Assembly: GCA_001421095.1 (NCBI GenBank)
Contig: LIIK01000005.1
Coordinates: 21,167-85,166, forward strand
DNA from: Candidatus [Bacteroides] periocalifornicus
Lineage (GTDB): Bacteria > Bacteroidota > Bacteroidia > Bacteroidales > CAJPTX01
Direction: 5' to 3'
Length of the DNA: 64,000 bases
Position numbers and translations under genes: made by a program. A model generated the notes under the pieces. The model was not told the DNA's origin. It saw only the letters and a list, made by a program, of their open reading frames with translations, and did no database searches. The first letter of the stretch is position 1. Every line of letters begins with the position of its first letter. Positions 8,601 through 16,551 of the stretch are shown here, piece by piece.

Positions 8601-8829
8601 CGACGCCGCCCGTGGGACATTGGACATTCGTACAGAAGTGGAGGCCCGAGATCTTTCTCTGCGCTGTGCTTTAGTTGGTGCGATGCGTGGTGTATTGTTC
8701 TGATGGGGAAGGCCAATCATTTAGCTGGAGGCGATTCGCCGTTCACCTTCCTTCGGGTCGTAGGAGAGGTTGCGATTTGTGCCACAGCAGGTTTTTCAGC
8801 ATTATCTATGTGTGTTATATTGATGGGGT

Positions 8830-9420
8830 ATGGGTATGAAAGTGTTTGTGATTCTGTGGGTAGCGATAATGCTGGGGTTACAATTTGGGTGTAGGAAGCA
8901 GCAGGATGTACCCCCGAAGCCCAAGGTTACCCGTTGGGTGAGGATCGATTTGCAACTTCAGTCACCGCTTAAATCTAGCATGCAGGGCAAGTGGGAATAC
9001 TGCGGCCGTGTGCTGAATAAGGGGTATTTTGAGTATACGGTGGTGCCAGAGGAGCTGAAGAGGGCGGGGTATCTAGCCTACGTGCTTGGCAAGCCGCTCC
9101 CTGGCGTATCTGCTTGGCCCAATGTCCAGCTGCGGGCGGCCTACCTTGGGGTGTTTGAGCAATACAGAGAATTCCCCACGTTACGGCAAGATCTGCTGCA
9201 GGTAGAGCCCGCGGTAATCCATTTACCGTTGTCGCTGGGCGTGGAGCTGGAGGGTGGCGGGGATGAGATTGTGAAGGTTCAGGCAAAATGGGTGAATGAT
9301 AGTACTATAACCTATCAGCACCAGATGCAAGAGATCGTCCTATGCAGGCAAGATTCGCTGGTCTTGGTGGGCGATGTGAACCCCCTCTATAGTGCCACAG
9401 CTTGGCGAAAGGTTCGGTAG
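8830..9420 (+). CDS. Lipoprotein of unknown function
   Basis: A 196-residue protein with a lipoprotein signal: residues 1-20 are hydrophobic and end in LQFGC, so Cys21 would be lipidated. An alternative ATG two codons later (8836) is equally good. The mature part is beta-rich with many Trp and Tyr residues and no motif I recognise. It ends 4 bp before the start of the FtsX-like permease gene, so the two are likely translated together. A role connected to the permease, for instance as an envelope partner, is inferred from this spacing only. A weak promoter-like pair (TTTG at 8776, TATCTATG at 8803) precedes it. Confidence 0.7.
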   Translation: MGMKVFVILWVAIMLGLQFGCRKQQDVPPKPKVTRWVRIDLQLQSPLKSSMQGKWEYCGRVLNKGYFEYTVVPEELKRAGYLAYVLGKPLPGVSAWPNVQLRAAYLGVFEQYREFPTLRQDLLQVEPAVIHLPLSLGVELEGGGDEIVKVQAKWVNDSTITYQHQMQEIVLCRQDSLVLVGDVNPLYSATAWRKVR

Positions 9421-9424
9421 AGGT

Positions 9425-10645
9425 ATGCGATTCTCCCTCTGGCTAGCATTACGGCATTTACGCTCCCAGCCCCGGGGGTCGGTGGTCGGTGTCATTGCCA
9501 GGGTGGCCACCGTGGGGGTAGCTATGGGTAGCATGGCTCTGATGGTGGTGCTGTCAGTTTTCAACGGCATTGAGACCCTGGTGGGCGGGATGTACTCCAT
9601 CCTCGATACGGACTTTGAGGTGGTGCCTCGGGAGGGGAAGGTTATTCGGCTTACCGAGGCGCAGCTGGCTCAGCTCCGTAGCCTACCGTCTGGATCGCGC
9701 TATGGCCTTGTGCTGGAGGAGAATGCCCTCTTTGGATATGGTGATCGCCAGCACATCGGAGTGATGATGGGGGTAGATTCTGGGTATTGGGCGCTTAACC
9801 AGATGGCGGGTTTTTGCAGCACTGGGCGAGGGTTGCTTTGGTATGGAAGCCAACCGCTGGCGTTGCCGGGTATGGGTGTGGCATACTACCTAGGGGCTAA
9901 CCCTGAGCACTATGAACCGCTTACCGTGTATATACCCAATCGGCTTGCGCAGAACTGGTTGAACCCCCTTACGGCCTTTCGCGAGAAGCGGTATGCGTTT
10001 CAGGGATTGCTGCAAGTAAACTCAGAGTTTGACGATAAGACGGTGCTGCTCCCTCTCAGCGAGGCGCAAATGCTTTTGGCCTACGATAGCCTAACGGTGA
10101 CTTCTGTGGCGGTAAATGCCCCGGTCAATGAGCTTGACGCGGTGCAAAAGCTGCTGGAGAAGGCCTTTAGCCCCAGTGGCGAAGTGCTAGGTCGCTATCA
10201 GCAGAACGCTTCGCTCTACCGGACAATGCGAAGTGAGAGGTTGATGATAGTGTTGATTCTCACCTTAATACTGGTGGTGGCGGCTTTCAATGTGGTGGGG
10301 TCACTGGCGATGCTTATCATCCAGAAGCGCGATGAAGTAGTAACGCTCGCTTACCTTGGAGCACCGACAATGAAAATCAGGCAAATATTCCTGTTTGAAG
10401 GCCTGGCCATATCGTTGGTCGGAGGACTGCTAGGAGTATTGCTTGGGCTGGTGCTATGCTGGATTCAGGCTACATTCGGAATTATTTCGCTGGGAGCATC
10501 GGGAAGTTTCGTGGTGGATGCCTATCCAGTGGAGGTGCATGCTCTCGACGTGCTGCTAGTGATGGGGCTGGTGGTAGTGATAGGGCTGCTGGCTGCTTGG
10601 ATTCCGACTCTTGTGCTGAATTCTAGGAATAGCACTGCCCAGTAG
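9425..10645 (+). CDS. FtsX/LolE-like ABC transporter permease
   Basis: A 406-residue inner-membrane permease of the type found in lipoprotein-releasing (LolC/E) and MacB-type ABC systems. One membrane segment lies near the N terminus (VGVAMGSMALMVVLSVFNGIE), followed by a large periplasmic domain of about 220 residues. A C-terminal FtsX domain has three membrane helices (LMIVLILTLILVVAAFNVVG, LFEGLAISLVGGLLGVLLGL and VLLVMGLVVVIGLLAAW), and the coupling segment IQKRDEVVTLAYLGA lies after the first of these. Lipoprotein extraction from the inner membrane is the likely role, because LolE-type members start with a similar 'FSLWLALRHLRSQ' segment. No ATPase gene is adjacent. The frame opens earlier at 9392, but ATG 9425 avoids overlap with the lipoprotein gene. 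Confidence 0.85.
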   Translation: MRFSLWLALRHLRSQPRGSVVGVIARVATVGVAMGSMALMVVLSVFNGIETLVGGMYSILDTDFEVVPREGKVIRLTEAQLAQLRSLPSGSRYGLVLEENALFGYGDRQHIGVMMGVDSGYWALNQMAGFCSTGRGLLWYGSQPLALPGMGVAYYLGANPEHYEPLTVYIPNRLAQNWLNPLTAFREKRYAFQGLLQVNSEFDDKTVLLPLSEAQMLLAYDSLTVTSVAVNAPVNELDAVQKLLEKAFSPSGEVLGRYQQNASLYRTMRSERLMIVLILTLILVVAAFNVVGSLAMLIIQKRDEVVTLAYLGAPTMKIRQIFLFEGLAISLVGGLLGVLLGLVLCWIQATFGIISLGASGSFVVDAYPVEVHALDVLLVMGLVVVIGLLAAWIPTLVLNSRNSTAQ

Positions 10646-10707
10646 CTGGAATCCTAATCGCGGTGTACTCTTGGCTAGATTGGCGATTGTAGGGATTTAA
10701 GGCTCGT

Positions 10708-10738
10708 TTTGAACCCATTGGGAAAAGTATTACCTTTG
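10708..10738 (+). promoter_or_regulatory. Candidate promoter of the AsmA-like gene
   Basis: TTTG at 10708-10711, a 19-base spacer, then TACCTTTG at 10731-10738: a full match to the Bacteroidota consensus. The ATG follows about 55 nt later. Confidence 0.75.
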
Positions 10739-10792
10739 GGCGATGGATTCTGGGGACTTCTAATGAATGGTGAATTTCTATAGCGTGAGACA

Positions 10793-13591
10793 ATGAAAAA
10801 GGGAATAAAGATCACCCTTATCTGCGTGGGTGGGCTAATAGTGCTCATCCTGCTGCTTGGAGTATTGCTCCCGATTATTTTCAAGCCTCGGATATTGCAG
10901 TACGCCACGGCAGAGGCCAACCGTCGGCTGAATGCGACTATTGGAATTCGCGATTTGGATGTCAGCCTATTTCGCGGTTTCCCAAATCTCTACATCGCGT
11001 TTGAAGATCTCACCGTTGTAAACCGAGAGCCATTTGCGGGTGATACGCTGCTGGCATTCAAGCAGCTCGCGGTAGAGGTGAATCTAAAGACGCTGCTGAA
11101 TCCCTCCAAGGTGGAAGTGCGCCAGATTCTACTGGATGGCGTGCGGGCCTATGGGCATGTGGATGCTCAAGGCCGCAAGAATTGGGATATAGTACCCCCA
11201 ACGGAGGCTACCCCCGAGGCCCAGGCCGATACGGTGCCTAAAACGGAATCGGCAAAATATGGGGTCGCCCTAAGGGAACTCCGGATTAAGGAGGCAGATC
11301 TGCGGTTTCGTAACGATTCCACAGGGATGGAGGCGCGGGCGCAGAATCTTGATTTTACCCTTCGGGGTAATCTTGCTTTAGAAAAGAGCGATATATCACT
11401 TAATCTGCTGGTTGAAAAGCTCTTTTTTGCCATGGGCGGTATAACCTACGCCCCAGGGTTGCGCTTGGCCTTTGAGGCGAATGTGGATGCGGATCTTGCG
11501 GGGAAGCGCTATGCCTTTAGGGATAATAGCCTGTCGATAAACGATTTTACGCTGCAGTTTGCGGGTGAGGTCGCAATGCCTGGAGATTCGCTGGTGACAG
11601 ATGTGACGCTAAGCACCCCCCGTACTGATTTCAAATCGCTGCTTTCACTTGTGCCAGCCGTATACTCGAAGAGCTTTGCAGACGTTCAGACAGCAGGTTC
11701 GCTGGAGTTTGCCGGGCACGTGCAGGGCGTAATGCACGGAAAGGAACTCCCTAGCGCTGATATCAGCCTGAAAGTGAACGATGCCATGTTCAAGTACCCG
11801 TCGCTCCCCAAGCAGGCCGACCACATCAATATCGACCTCGCCGCCCGATACGATGGGAAAACGCCCGATGCCTCTAGCCTCTCGCTTCGGCGCTTTGGCG
11901 TTCAGCTTGCGGGCAATCCCGTGGAGCTAGAGGCTTCGGTCACTACTCCGCTATCTGACCCTACCATAGCAGCCAAGGCGAGGGCGCAGCTAGAGCTTTC
12001 CACATTGGCCGATGTGCTACCCCTAGAGGGCAAGAAGCTCAACGGTTCACTAGCCCTAAACCTCGGGGTAAAGGCTCGGAAGTCTGCCGTTATGGCAAAG
12101 CGTTACCAGGAGTGCGTGCTAGATGGAGAACTGAAACTGAAGAATATACAGGCCGACGGAGTGCTAGCAGTACCCGTTAGGGTGAATCTCTTGGAACTCT
12201 TGTTCAGCCCGCAGCAGGTAGAGCTGAAGTCGTTGCTAGCCGAGGCTGGTAGGAGCAATGTGCAGATGGCAGGGCGTGTGACGGACTTCTTACCCTACCT
12301 CTTGGCAGATGGCACGTTGGCCGGCAGCCTTACGCTCAGCTCGAAGTGTGTGGATTTGAACGAGCTATTCCCGCAGAAGGAAGAGGCGGAGAAAGCTGAT
12401 GAAGCGGTGGGTAATAATGTGAATAAAGCTGACACTACAGCGGTCTCTCTTTCCCCCCTAAAGAGGATTTCATTCGCATTTCGCTCTAGCGTAGATGAAC
12501 TGCATTTCCAGAATATAGAAGCGCGCGAGGTGGTGGGGAATTTCACGCTCGGAGGCTCTAAGCTTGCGCTGGAGCGTGTGGGCTGTAAAATGCTCAAGGG
12601 TAGCGCGAATGTTTCAGGGCTTGTGGATTTCACTCAACCCTCGTTGAATGGATTGAATGTCAGGGCTAAGCTAGATAATATAGACATTGCCGAAACTGCG
12701 AAAACCTTCACCAGCATAGCCCAGGTGCTCCCGACTGTAGAGCGAATGGATGGTAGGGTGGGAGTTAATCTGAGCCTAGATGCCAAGCTCACCCCCAGCT
12801 TTACCCCGATAATGAATACGGTGAATGCTGAGGGTGATTTGACCAGTAGCAGTATCTCCATAGTGAATGATCCTCTCTTCGCCAATGTAGGGCAGCTCAT
12901 AGGGAATTCTGCCCTGGAGAAGCCCACACTCCAGCAGATTCATGTCTATTTCACCATAGTGGACGGTGTGCTTACCTTTAAACCGTTCTCTACCAAGATT
13001 GCGGGTATTCAGGGTACTATAGGCGGAAAGATAATGCTCGATCAAACCCTCGATATGTCTATGAATATGGTGTTGCCCCAGAGCATGGTGGGCAAGGCCT
13101 CTGAGGTTTTCGGGCAGCTCACCTCCAAGCTGGGGGTCAATGTACCCGCACCCAGCACTATACCGGTAGCTATAACTGCCACGGGCGCTATAAAATCGCC
13201 AAAGGTGAAGATAGAGCTAGCGCAAGGGCTGCAGGGGCAAGTGAAAGAGGCCGTGAAGGAGAAGGTTCAGGAGGTAGTACAGCGGGTGAAGGAAGATGTC
13301 AGCAAGCGGAAAGAGGAAATCCTAGCCAAGGCGCAAGCGCAGGCTGATAAATTGGTGGCCGAGGCCAAGAAGCTAGCCGATAAGACCAGGGCGGAGGCTC
13401 AGGCCAATGCCGACAAGCTTATGGATGAGGCGAAAAAGAACGGAATGCTTGCCGAGCTGGCTGCCAAGGCTGGAGCTGCCAAGCTGGTGGAAGAGGGCAA
13501 TTCCGTAGCCGATAGGATAGAGCGCGAGGCGCGTGCTAAAGCTGACGAGGTTATGGCCAAGGCGCGTGCAGAGGCCGATAAGCTGCAGTAG
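10793..13591 (+). CDS. AsmA-family envelope protein with C-terminal Lys/Ala-rich helix
   Basis: A 932-residue protein anchored by one N-terminal membrane helix (about 5-30). The AsmA/YhdP family builds elongated beta-rich bridges across the periplasm and is linked to phospholipid transport to the outer membrane. The start ('RILQYATAEANRRLNATIGIRDLDVSLFRGFPNLYIAFEDL') and the C-terminal domain around residues 700-800 ('FSTKIAGIQGTIGGKIML...MNMVLP') fit AsmA-like proteins of Bacteroidota. From about residue 805 to the end there is an unusual amphipathic, probably coiled-coil, tail of about 125 residues. It is made of repeated Ala-Lys-Ala-Glu-Ala-Asp blocks and resembles apolipoprotein- or LEA-like helices. 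The gene stands alone behind a strong promoter match. Confidence 0.85.
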   Translation: MKKGIKITLICVGGLIVLILLLGVLLPIIFKPRILQYATAEANRRLNATIGIRDLDVSLFRGFPNLYIAFEDLTVVNREPFAGDTLLAFKQLAVEVNLKTLLNPSKVEVRQILLDGVRAYGHVDAQGRKNWDIVPPTEATPEAQADTVPKTESAKYGVALRELRIKEADLRFRNDSTGMEARAQNLDFTLRGNLALEKSDISLNLLVEKLFFAMGGITYAPGLRLAFEANVDADLAGKRYAFRDNSLSINDFTLQFAGEVAMPGDSLVTDVTLSTPRTDFKSLLSLVPAVYSKSFADVQTAGSLEFAGHVQGVMHGKELPSADISLKVNDAMFKYPSLPKQADHINIDLAARYDGKTPDASSLSLRRFGVQLAGNPVELEASVTTPLSDPTIAAKARAQLELSTLADVLPLEGKKLNGSLALNLGVKARKSAVMAKRYQECVLDGELKLKNIQADGVLAVPVRVNLLELLFSPQQVELKSLLAEAGRSNVQMAGRVTDFLPYLLADGTLAGSLTLSSKCVDLNELFPQKEEAEKADEAVGNNVNKADTTAVSLSPLKRISFAFRSSVDELHFQNIEAREVVGNFTLGGSKLALERVGCKMLKGSANVSGLVDFTQPSLNGLNVRAKLDNIDIAETAKTFTSIAQVLPTVERMDGRVGVNLSLDAKLTPSFTPIMNTVNAEGDLTSSSISIVNDPLFANVGQLIGNSALEKPTLQQIHVYFTIVDGVLTFKPFSTKIAGIQGTIGGKIMLDQTLDMSMNMVLPQSMVGKASEVFGQLTSKLGVNVPAPSTIPVAITATGAIKSPKVKIELAQGLQGQVKEAVKEKVQEVVQRVKEDVSKRKEEILAKAQAQADKLVAEAKKLADKTRAEAQANADKLMDEAKKNGMLAELAAKAGAAKLVEEGNSVADRIEREARAKADEVMAKARAEADKLQ

Positions 13592-13664
13592 CCTCAAATG
13601 ACACGGAGGCGAGGCCTAACGGGCTTGTGTGGTTGGAACTATTGATTACTTAATATGCTGGGCG

Positions 13665-14486
13665 ATGGCTAAATGTGGAACGAGGGGAGTACCAGTGTTG
13701 CTGGGGGCTATGGCTGTACTTGTTTTGCTGCCAGTACAGAGGTCATTGGCAGCCCATCCGCAGGCAGCAGACACAGTTTTCAACCAGGTAGATGCTAAAG
13801 GGCAGCGCCACGGTTTCTGGCGGCGTTTCTACCGGAATGGACAGGCGGCCTACACAGCCCAGTTTGAGCACGGTAAACCGGTGGGTATCACCCTTCGCTA
13901 TGATGAACAGGGGCGTAAGGAGGCAGAGATTCGGCATCGTAAAGGGACAGATTACGCCACGGTAACCTTCTACTCTGATAAGGGCGAGGTTATAGCCAAA
14001 GGGCTCTACTACAAGCAGCAGAAAGACAGCGTCTGGAGCTATTACGGTGCTGGTGGGGTGCTGGTGGGCAAAGAGAGCTGGCGTAGGGGGAAGCGCAATG
14101 GTGCTAGGGATTTCTACTCTGATGCTGGCGTGTTAGCCGAAAGGCAAATGTGGAAAGATGGCAAGCTGCACGGTCGGCAGACGCTATACTTTGAGAATGG
14201 CAACCCGAGAGCTTTCTGGGATATGGTGGCCGGCGAGCCCTCTGGGCAAATGGTGGCTCTGTACCCCAACGGTCTTGCTCGGCTAAAGGGGCAGTATGTG
14301 AATGGCAAGCGAGAAGGGAAGTGGACCTTCTGGACTCCAGACGGTAAGCTAGAGTCTACTACCACCTATGAGAAGGGGGTAGTGGTAGGAGGTGTAGAGC
14401 GGCAAGGGGATAGCATAATGAACCAGCTATTGCAGAATGCTGGACGCATTGCAGAGCCAGCCGCAAATGCAGAGCGACCCTTCTAG
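13665..14486 (+). CDS. Exported MORN-repeat (YwqK-like) protein
   Basis: A 273-residue protein with an N-terminal signal (GVPVLLGAMAVLVLLPVQRSLA), followed by at least seven MORN_2-type repeats of about 22-25 residues. Examples are QRHGFWRRFYRNGQ, GEVIAKGLYYKQ, KLHGRQTLYFENGNPRAF and KREGKWTFWTPDGKLES. Such repeats form a beta-meander; database names such as 'YwqK antitoxin' for this fold do not prove a toxin-antitoxin role, and no toxin gene is next to it. The frame is open from a GTG at 13629, but the ATG at 13665 gives a normal signal peptide. A bidirectional terminator separates it from the convergent tRNA gene. Confidence 0.75.
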   Translation: MAKCGTRGVPVLLGAMAVLVLLPVQRSLAAHPQAADTVFNQVDAKGQRHGFWRRFYRNGQAAYTAQFEHGKPVGITLRYDEQGRKEAEIRHRKGTDYATVTFYSDKGEVIAKGLYYKQQKDSVWSYYGAGGVLVGKESWRRGKRNGARDFYSDAGVLAERQMWKDGKLHGRQTLYFENGNPRAFWDMVAGEPSGQMVALYPNGLARLKGQYVNGKREGKWTFWTPDGKLESTTTYEKGVVVGGVERQGDSIMNQLLQNAGRIAEPAANAERPF

Positions 14487-14531
14487 TTTTCTATTCCACA
14501 GAGGCCTAAAGGTTAATGGCTAAAAAGAAGA

Positions 14532-14558
14532 CCCTGCGGCAAACTATATGCCGCAGGG
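14532..14558. terminator. Bidirectional terminator between the MORN gene and tRNA-Thr
   Basis: A perfect 9-bp stem, CCCTGCGGC with GCCGCAGGG, around a 9-base loop. It is followed by CCTTTATT on the plus strand and TCTTCTTTTTA on the minus strand, so it can serve both converging units. Confidence 0.8.
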
Positions 14559-14570
14559 CCTTTATTGTAG

Positions 14571-14643
14571 AGCCTCTCATGGGACTCGAACCCACGACCT
14601 GCTCATTACGAATGAGCCGCTCTACCAGCTGAGCTAAAGAGGC
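14571..14643 (-). tRNA. tRNA-Thr (anticodon CGT)
   Basis: A 73-nt cloverleaf on the minus strand. The acceptor pairs GCCTCTT with GAGAGGC and has U as discriminator. The D arm reads AGCTCAGCTGGTAGAGC. The anticodon stem GCTCA/TGAGC encloses loop TTCGTAA, giving anticodon CGT, which decodes ACG. The T arm carries GTTCGAGTC. CCA is not encoded. A strong promoter match lies just upstream. Confidence 0.96.
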
Positions 14644-14656
14644 TGAAATCTGACCG

Positions 14657-14687
14657 CAAAGGTAGTGCTTTTTCCCGAGTTGGCAAA
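14657..14687 (-). promoter_or_regulatory. Promoter of tRNA-Thr
   Basis: On the minus strand TTTG (14684-14687), 19 bases, then TACCTTTG (14657-14664). A full consensus match ending about 14 bases before the mature tRNA 5' end. Confidence 0.8.
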
Positions 14688-14706
14688 TCCCTTCTTGGCA
14701 AATTAT

Positions 14707-16104
14707 TTACGGTTTGGGAGTGAAGACCAATGCGCCGATGTCAGGATTCCCGTGCTGTAATCTTGGTCGGTTTTGTAGGTCGATCGGATCTTCATTGCCG
14801 TATTCCATAAGCCCTTGCCCTCTGGCGGGGCTATCTTTTTCTAGCTTGGCATCACCCTTCTCGGGCGCGGTAAGCTTGGGATTGTCGAGTAGTACGTGCA
14901 GCCAGGTGGGGTGGGCAGAGAGCGTACTTTGGGGTATTTTCATGACGCTGTGGGTACAGGTAATTTCTGGTTTGGGGGTTAATTCCTCGGGTATTGGCAG
15001 CTCGTTAGCGCGGTCGCCCCATAGTATAGAATTGGCCACGAGCAGGCTGCATGGGGTGGAATTGCCCTTTACGGGTTCTATGGCTATGAGGGGATCTCGC
15101 CGGGTTTGGGGGGGCAGGGAGCTAGCGTACAGCGTGCAGTGTACAAGCCTCACGTTGGCCGCTCTCATGCGTAGGGCGCACCCGTAGTTCTGTAGCAGTA
15201 GGCAGCCGTATAGCGCCAGGAGGGTCTTATTGGCCACTACGCCATCTCGACTGGTGAACGCAATGGTAGCACCCCGTACCGAGAGGGGAGAGGTTAGAGA
15301 GTCTGCCCTGAGAGCCGTAACAGCGCTACGGAGCTGGAAGTAGCTCAAGGTGTGCGGTCCGCTCCTTGGCTTAAGGTTTATACCCTGCCACTGCCCAGGT
15401 TGCCGGCGATAGTAGGTTTCGAGCCGTTCGCCAGCCAGCACTACGGGTGATAGGGGAGTACCCTCTATTGCTAGGCTTCCATACACATCTATCCCAGCAC
15501 CCTGCGAAAAGTAGAGCGAAGCACCAGCGCGAAGGGTTAGGGTTACTCCCTTGGGTACCACCATCCGCCTTTGTACACGGAGTGCCGGGGGGCCTGCGAT
15601 GGTGAGATCGGTCCTCAGGGTGTCTACCGACAGAGGAGTAGAAGCCAACCCCTTGCCTAGCAGGGCTACGTAGCGTGAAATCCCTTTGGTGGCTACGGCT
15701 ATGGAGTCGCTCACTACCTTTATGGTGTCCACCTTGATACCCGAGGGTTTTAGCCGAATGGCAAGGGTGAGGCTGTCGCCTTGCTCTATTTCTACACCGT
15801 GCGCAGCAGTGGTACTTTGCCCATCCACAAGCATGGCGAATTGGCTGGCTGCACCGTGTAGCAAGCGTAGCTCGGGTATGCGGACAGTATTGCGCCCCTT
15901 GTTGTAGATCCGTAGTAGGCGGGTGGATGAAACCGCCCCGGCAAAAACGGAGTCGAACCGCACAGTATCGGTAGAGAAGCGCAGCCCCTGTATGTTATCA
16001 GTAGGGCTATTGGTACGCTCGCATCCGGCCAAGGTCACTAGCAAGCCTAGGGCCAGCTGCGCAAGCCATGTGCACGGATAGCGATGCGAATAGGAGCTCT
16101 TCAT
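14707..16104 (-). CDS. Lipoprotein with right-handed beta-helix-like fold
   Basis: A 465-residue lipoprotein: the signal ends with LVTLAGC, so Cys28 is the likely lipidated residue. Residues of about 40-155 look like an immunoglobulin-type or abnormal-spindle-like beta domain ('RFDSVFAGAVSSTRLLRIYNKGRNTVRIPEL'). From about 185 ('VVPKGVTLTLRAGASLYFSQGAGIDVYGSLAIEG') a right-handed parallel beta-helix pattern follows. The C-terminal end (PARGQG...DIGALVF) is of the kind found in choice-of-anchor Q proteins of Bacteroidota. The function is unknown; outer-membrane or surface location is inferred. It lies 12 bp downstream of the S4-domain gene and is probably cotranscribed with it. Confidence 0.75.
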   Translation of the reverse strand: MKSSYSHRYPCTWLAQLALGLLVTLAGCERTNSPTDNIQGLRFSTDTVRFDSVFAGAVSSTRLLRIYNKGRNTVRIPELRLLHGAASQFAMLVDGQSTTAAHGVEIEQGDSLTLAIRLKPSGIKVDTIKVVSDSIAVATKGISRYVALLGKGLASTPLSVDTLRTDLTIAGPPALRVQRRMVVPKGVTLTLRAGASLYFSQGAGIDVYGSLAIEGTPLSPVVLAGERLETYYRRQPGQWQGINLKPRSGPHTLSYFQLRSAVTALRADSLTSPLSVRGATIAFTSRDGVVANKTLLALYGCLLLQNYGCALRMRAANVRLVHCTLYASSLPPQTRRDPLIAIEPVKGNSTPCSLLVANSILWGDRANELPIPEELTPKPEITCTHSVMKIPQSTLSAHPTWLHVLLDNPKLTAPEKGDAKLEKDSPARGQGLMEYGNEDPIDLQNRPRLQHGNPDIGALVFTPKP

Positions 16105-16116
16105 CGCTTTTGTTCA

Positions 16117-16335
16117 TTAGCTGGCTACGTGTATGGCCCAGTTTCGGTAGACCACGAGGTCGCCACCCCGAATTTTGGCCTTCTTTCGGGTCTCTAGCTC
16201 GCCGTTTCGGGTTACCATGCCGCGCTCTATAACCTGTTTGGCTACCGCTCCGCTGGACACCACGGCCAAAACCTTTAGCAGCTTCACCAGTTCGATGTAG
16301 GGTTGCCCCGCGAGGACGAATTCTAAGGATTCCAT
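16117..16335 (-). CDS. S4-domain RNA-binding protein (YbcJ-like)
   Basis: A 72-residue protein that is essentially one S4 RNA-binding fold: FVLAGQPYIELVKLLKVLAVVSSGAVAKQVIERGMVTRNGE, ending in the beta strands KIRGGDLVVYRN. Free-standing S4 proteins of this size (YbcJ/RqcP group) bind rRNA or tRNA at the ribosome; the precise role here is not shown by the sequence. It is first in an operon with the beta-helix lipoprotein. A TATCTTTG -7 match is located about 30 bases upstream. Confidence 0.88.
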   Translation of the reverse strand: MESLEFVLAGQPYIELVKLLKVLAVVSSGAVAKQVIERGMVTRNGELETRKKAKIRGGDLVVYRNWAIHVAS

Positions 16336-16363
16336 AAGCTGTGGATGCTACCTAATCAACAGG

Positions 16364-16371
16364 CAAAGATA
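16364..16371 (-). promoter_or_regulatory. Candidate -7 element for the S4 gene operon
   Basis: Minus strand reads TATCTTTG, matching TAnnTTTG. No clear TTTG is seen about 20 bases further upstream, so support is partial. Confidence 0.45.
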
Positions 16372-16459
16372 GTGAAATATGCGGTTCGCAGGGCATTGGG
16401 CGCTGGAAATGCGCATTCAGATTGCCCGCTGGTGTGGCTTGCAATCGTTCCAAGGCGAA

Positions 16460-16491
16460 TTTGGTAGGCTCATTGCCATTGGCTACCTTTG
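16460..16491 (+). promoter_or_regulatory. Candidate promoter of dnaE
   Basis: TTTG at 16460-16463, 20 bases, then TACCTTTG at 16484-16491. A full consensus match; the dnaE ATG follows about 60 nt later. Confidence 0.75.
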
Positions 16492-16551
16492 TAGCCGTCT
16501 GCAAGGCGCTTGCATTTTTCTGTATTCGGCTCGTAATCAATTCCTACAGCT

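Noticed and set aside
13665..14486. YwqK-like MORN protein as a toxin-antitoxin component
   Set aside because: No partner gene is adjacent, and the protein has a signal peptide; MORN repeats alone do not support an antitoxin role.
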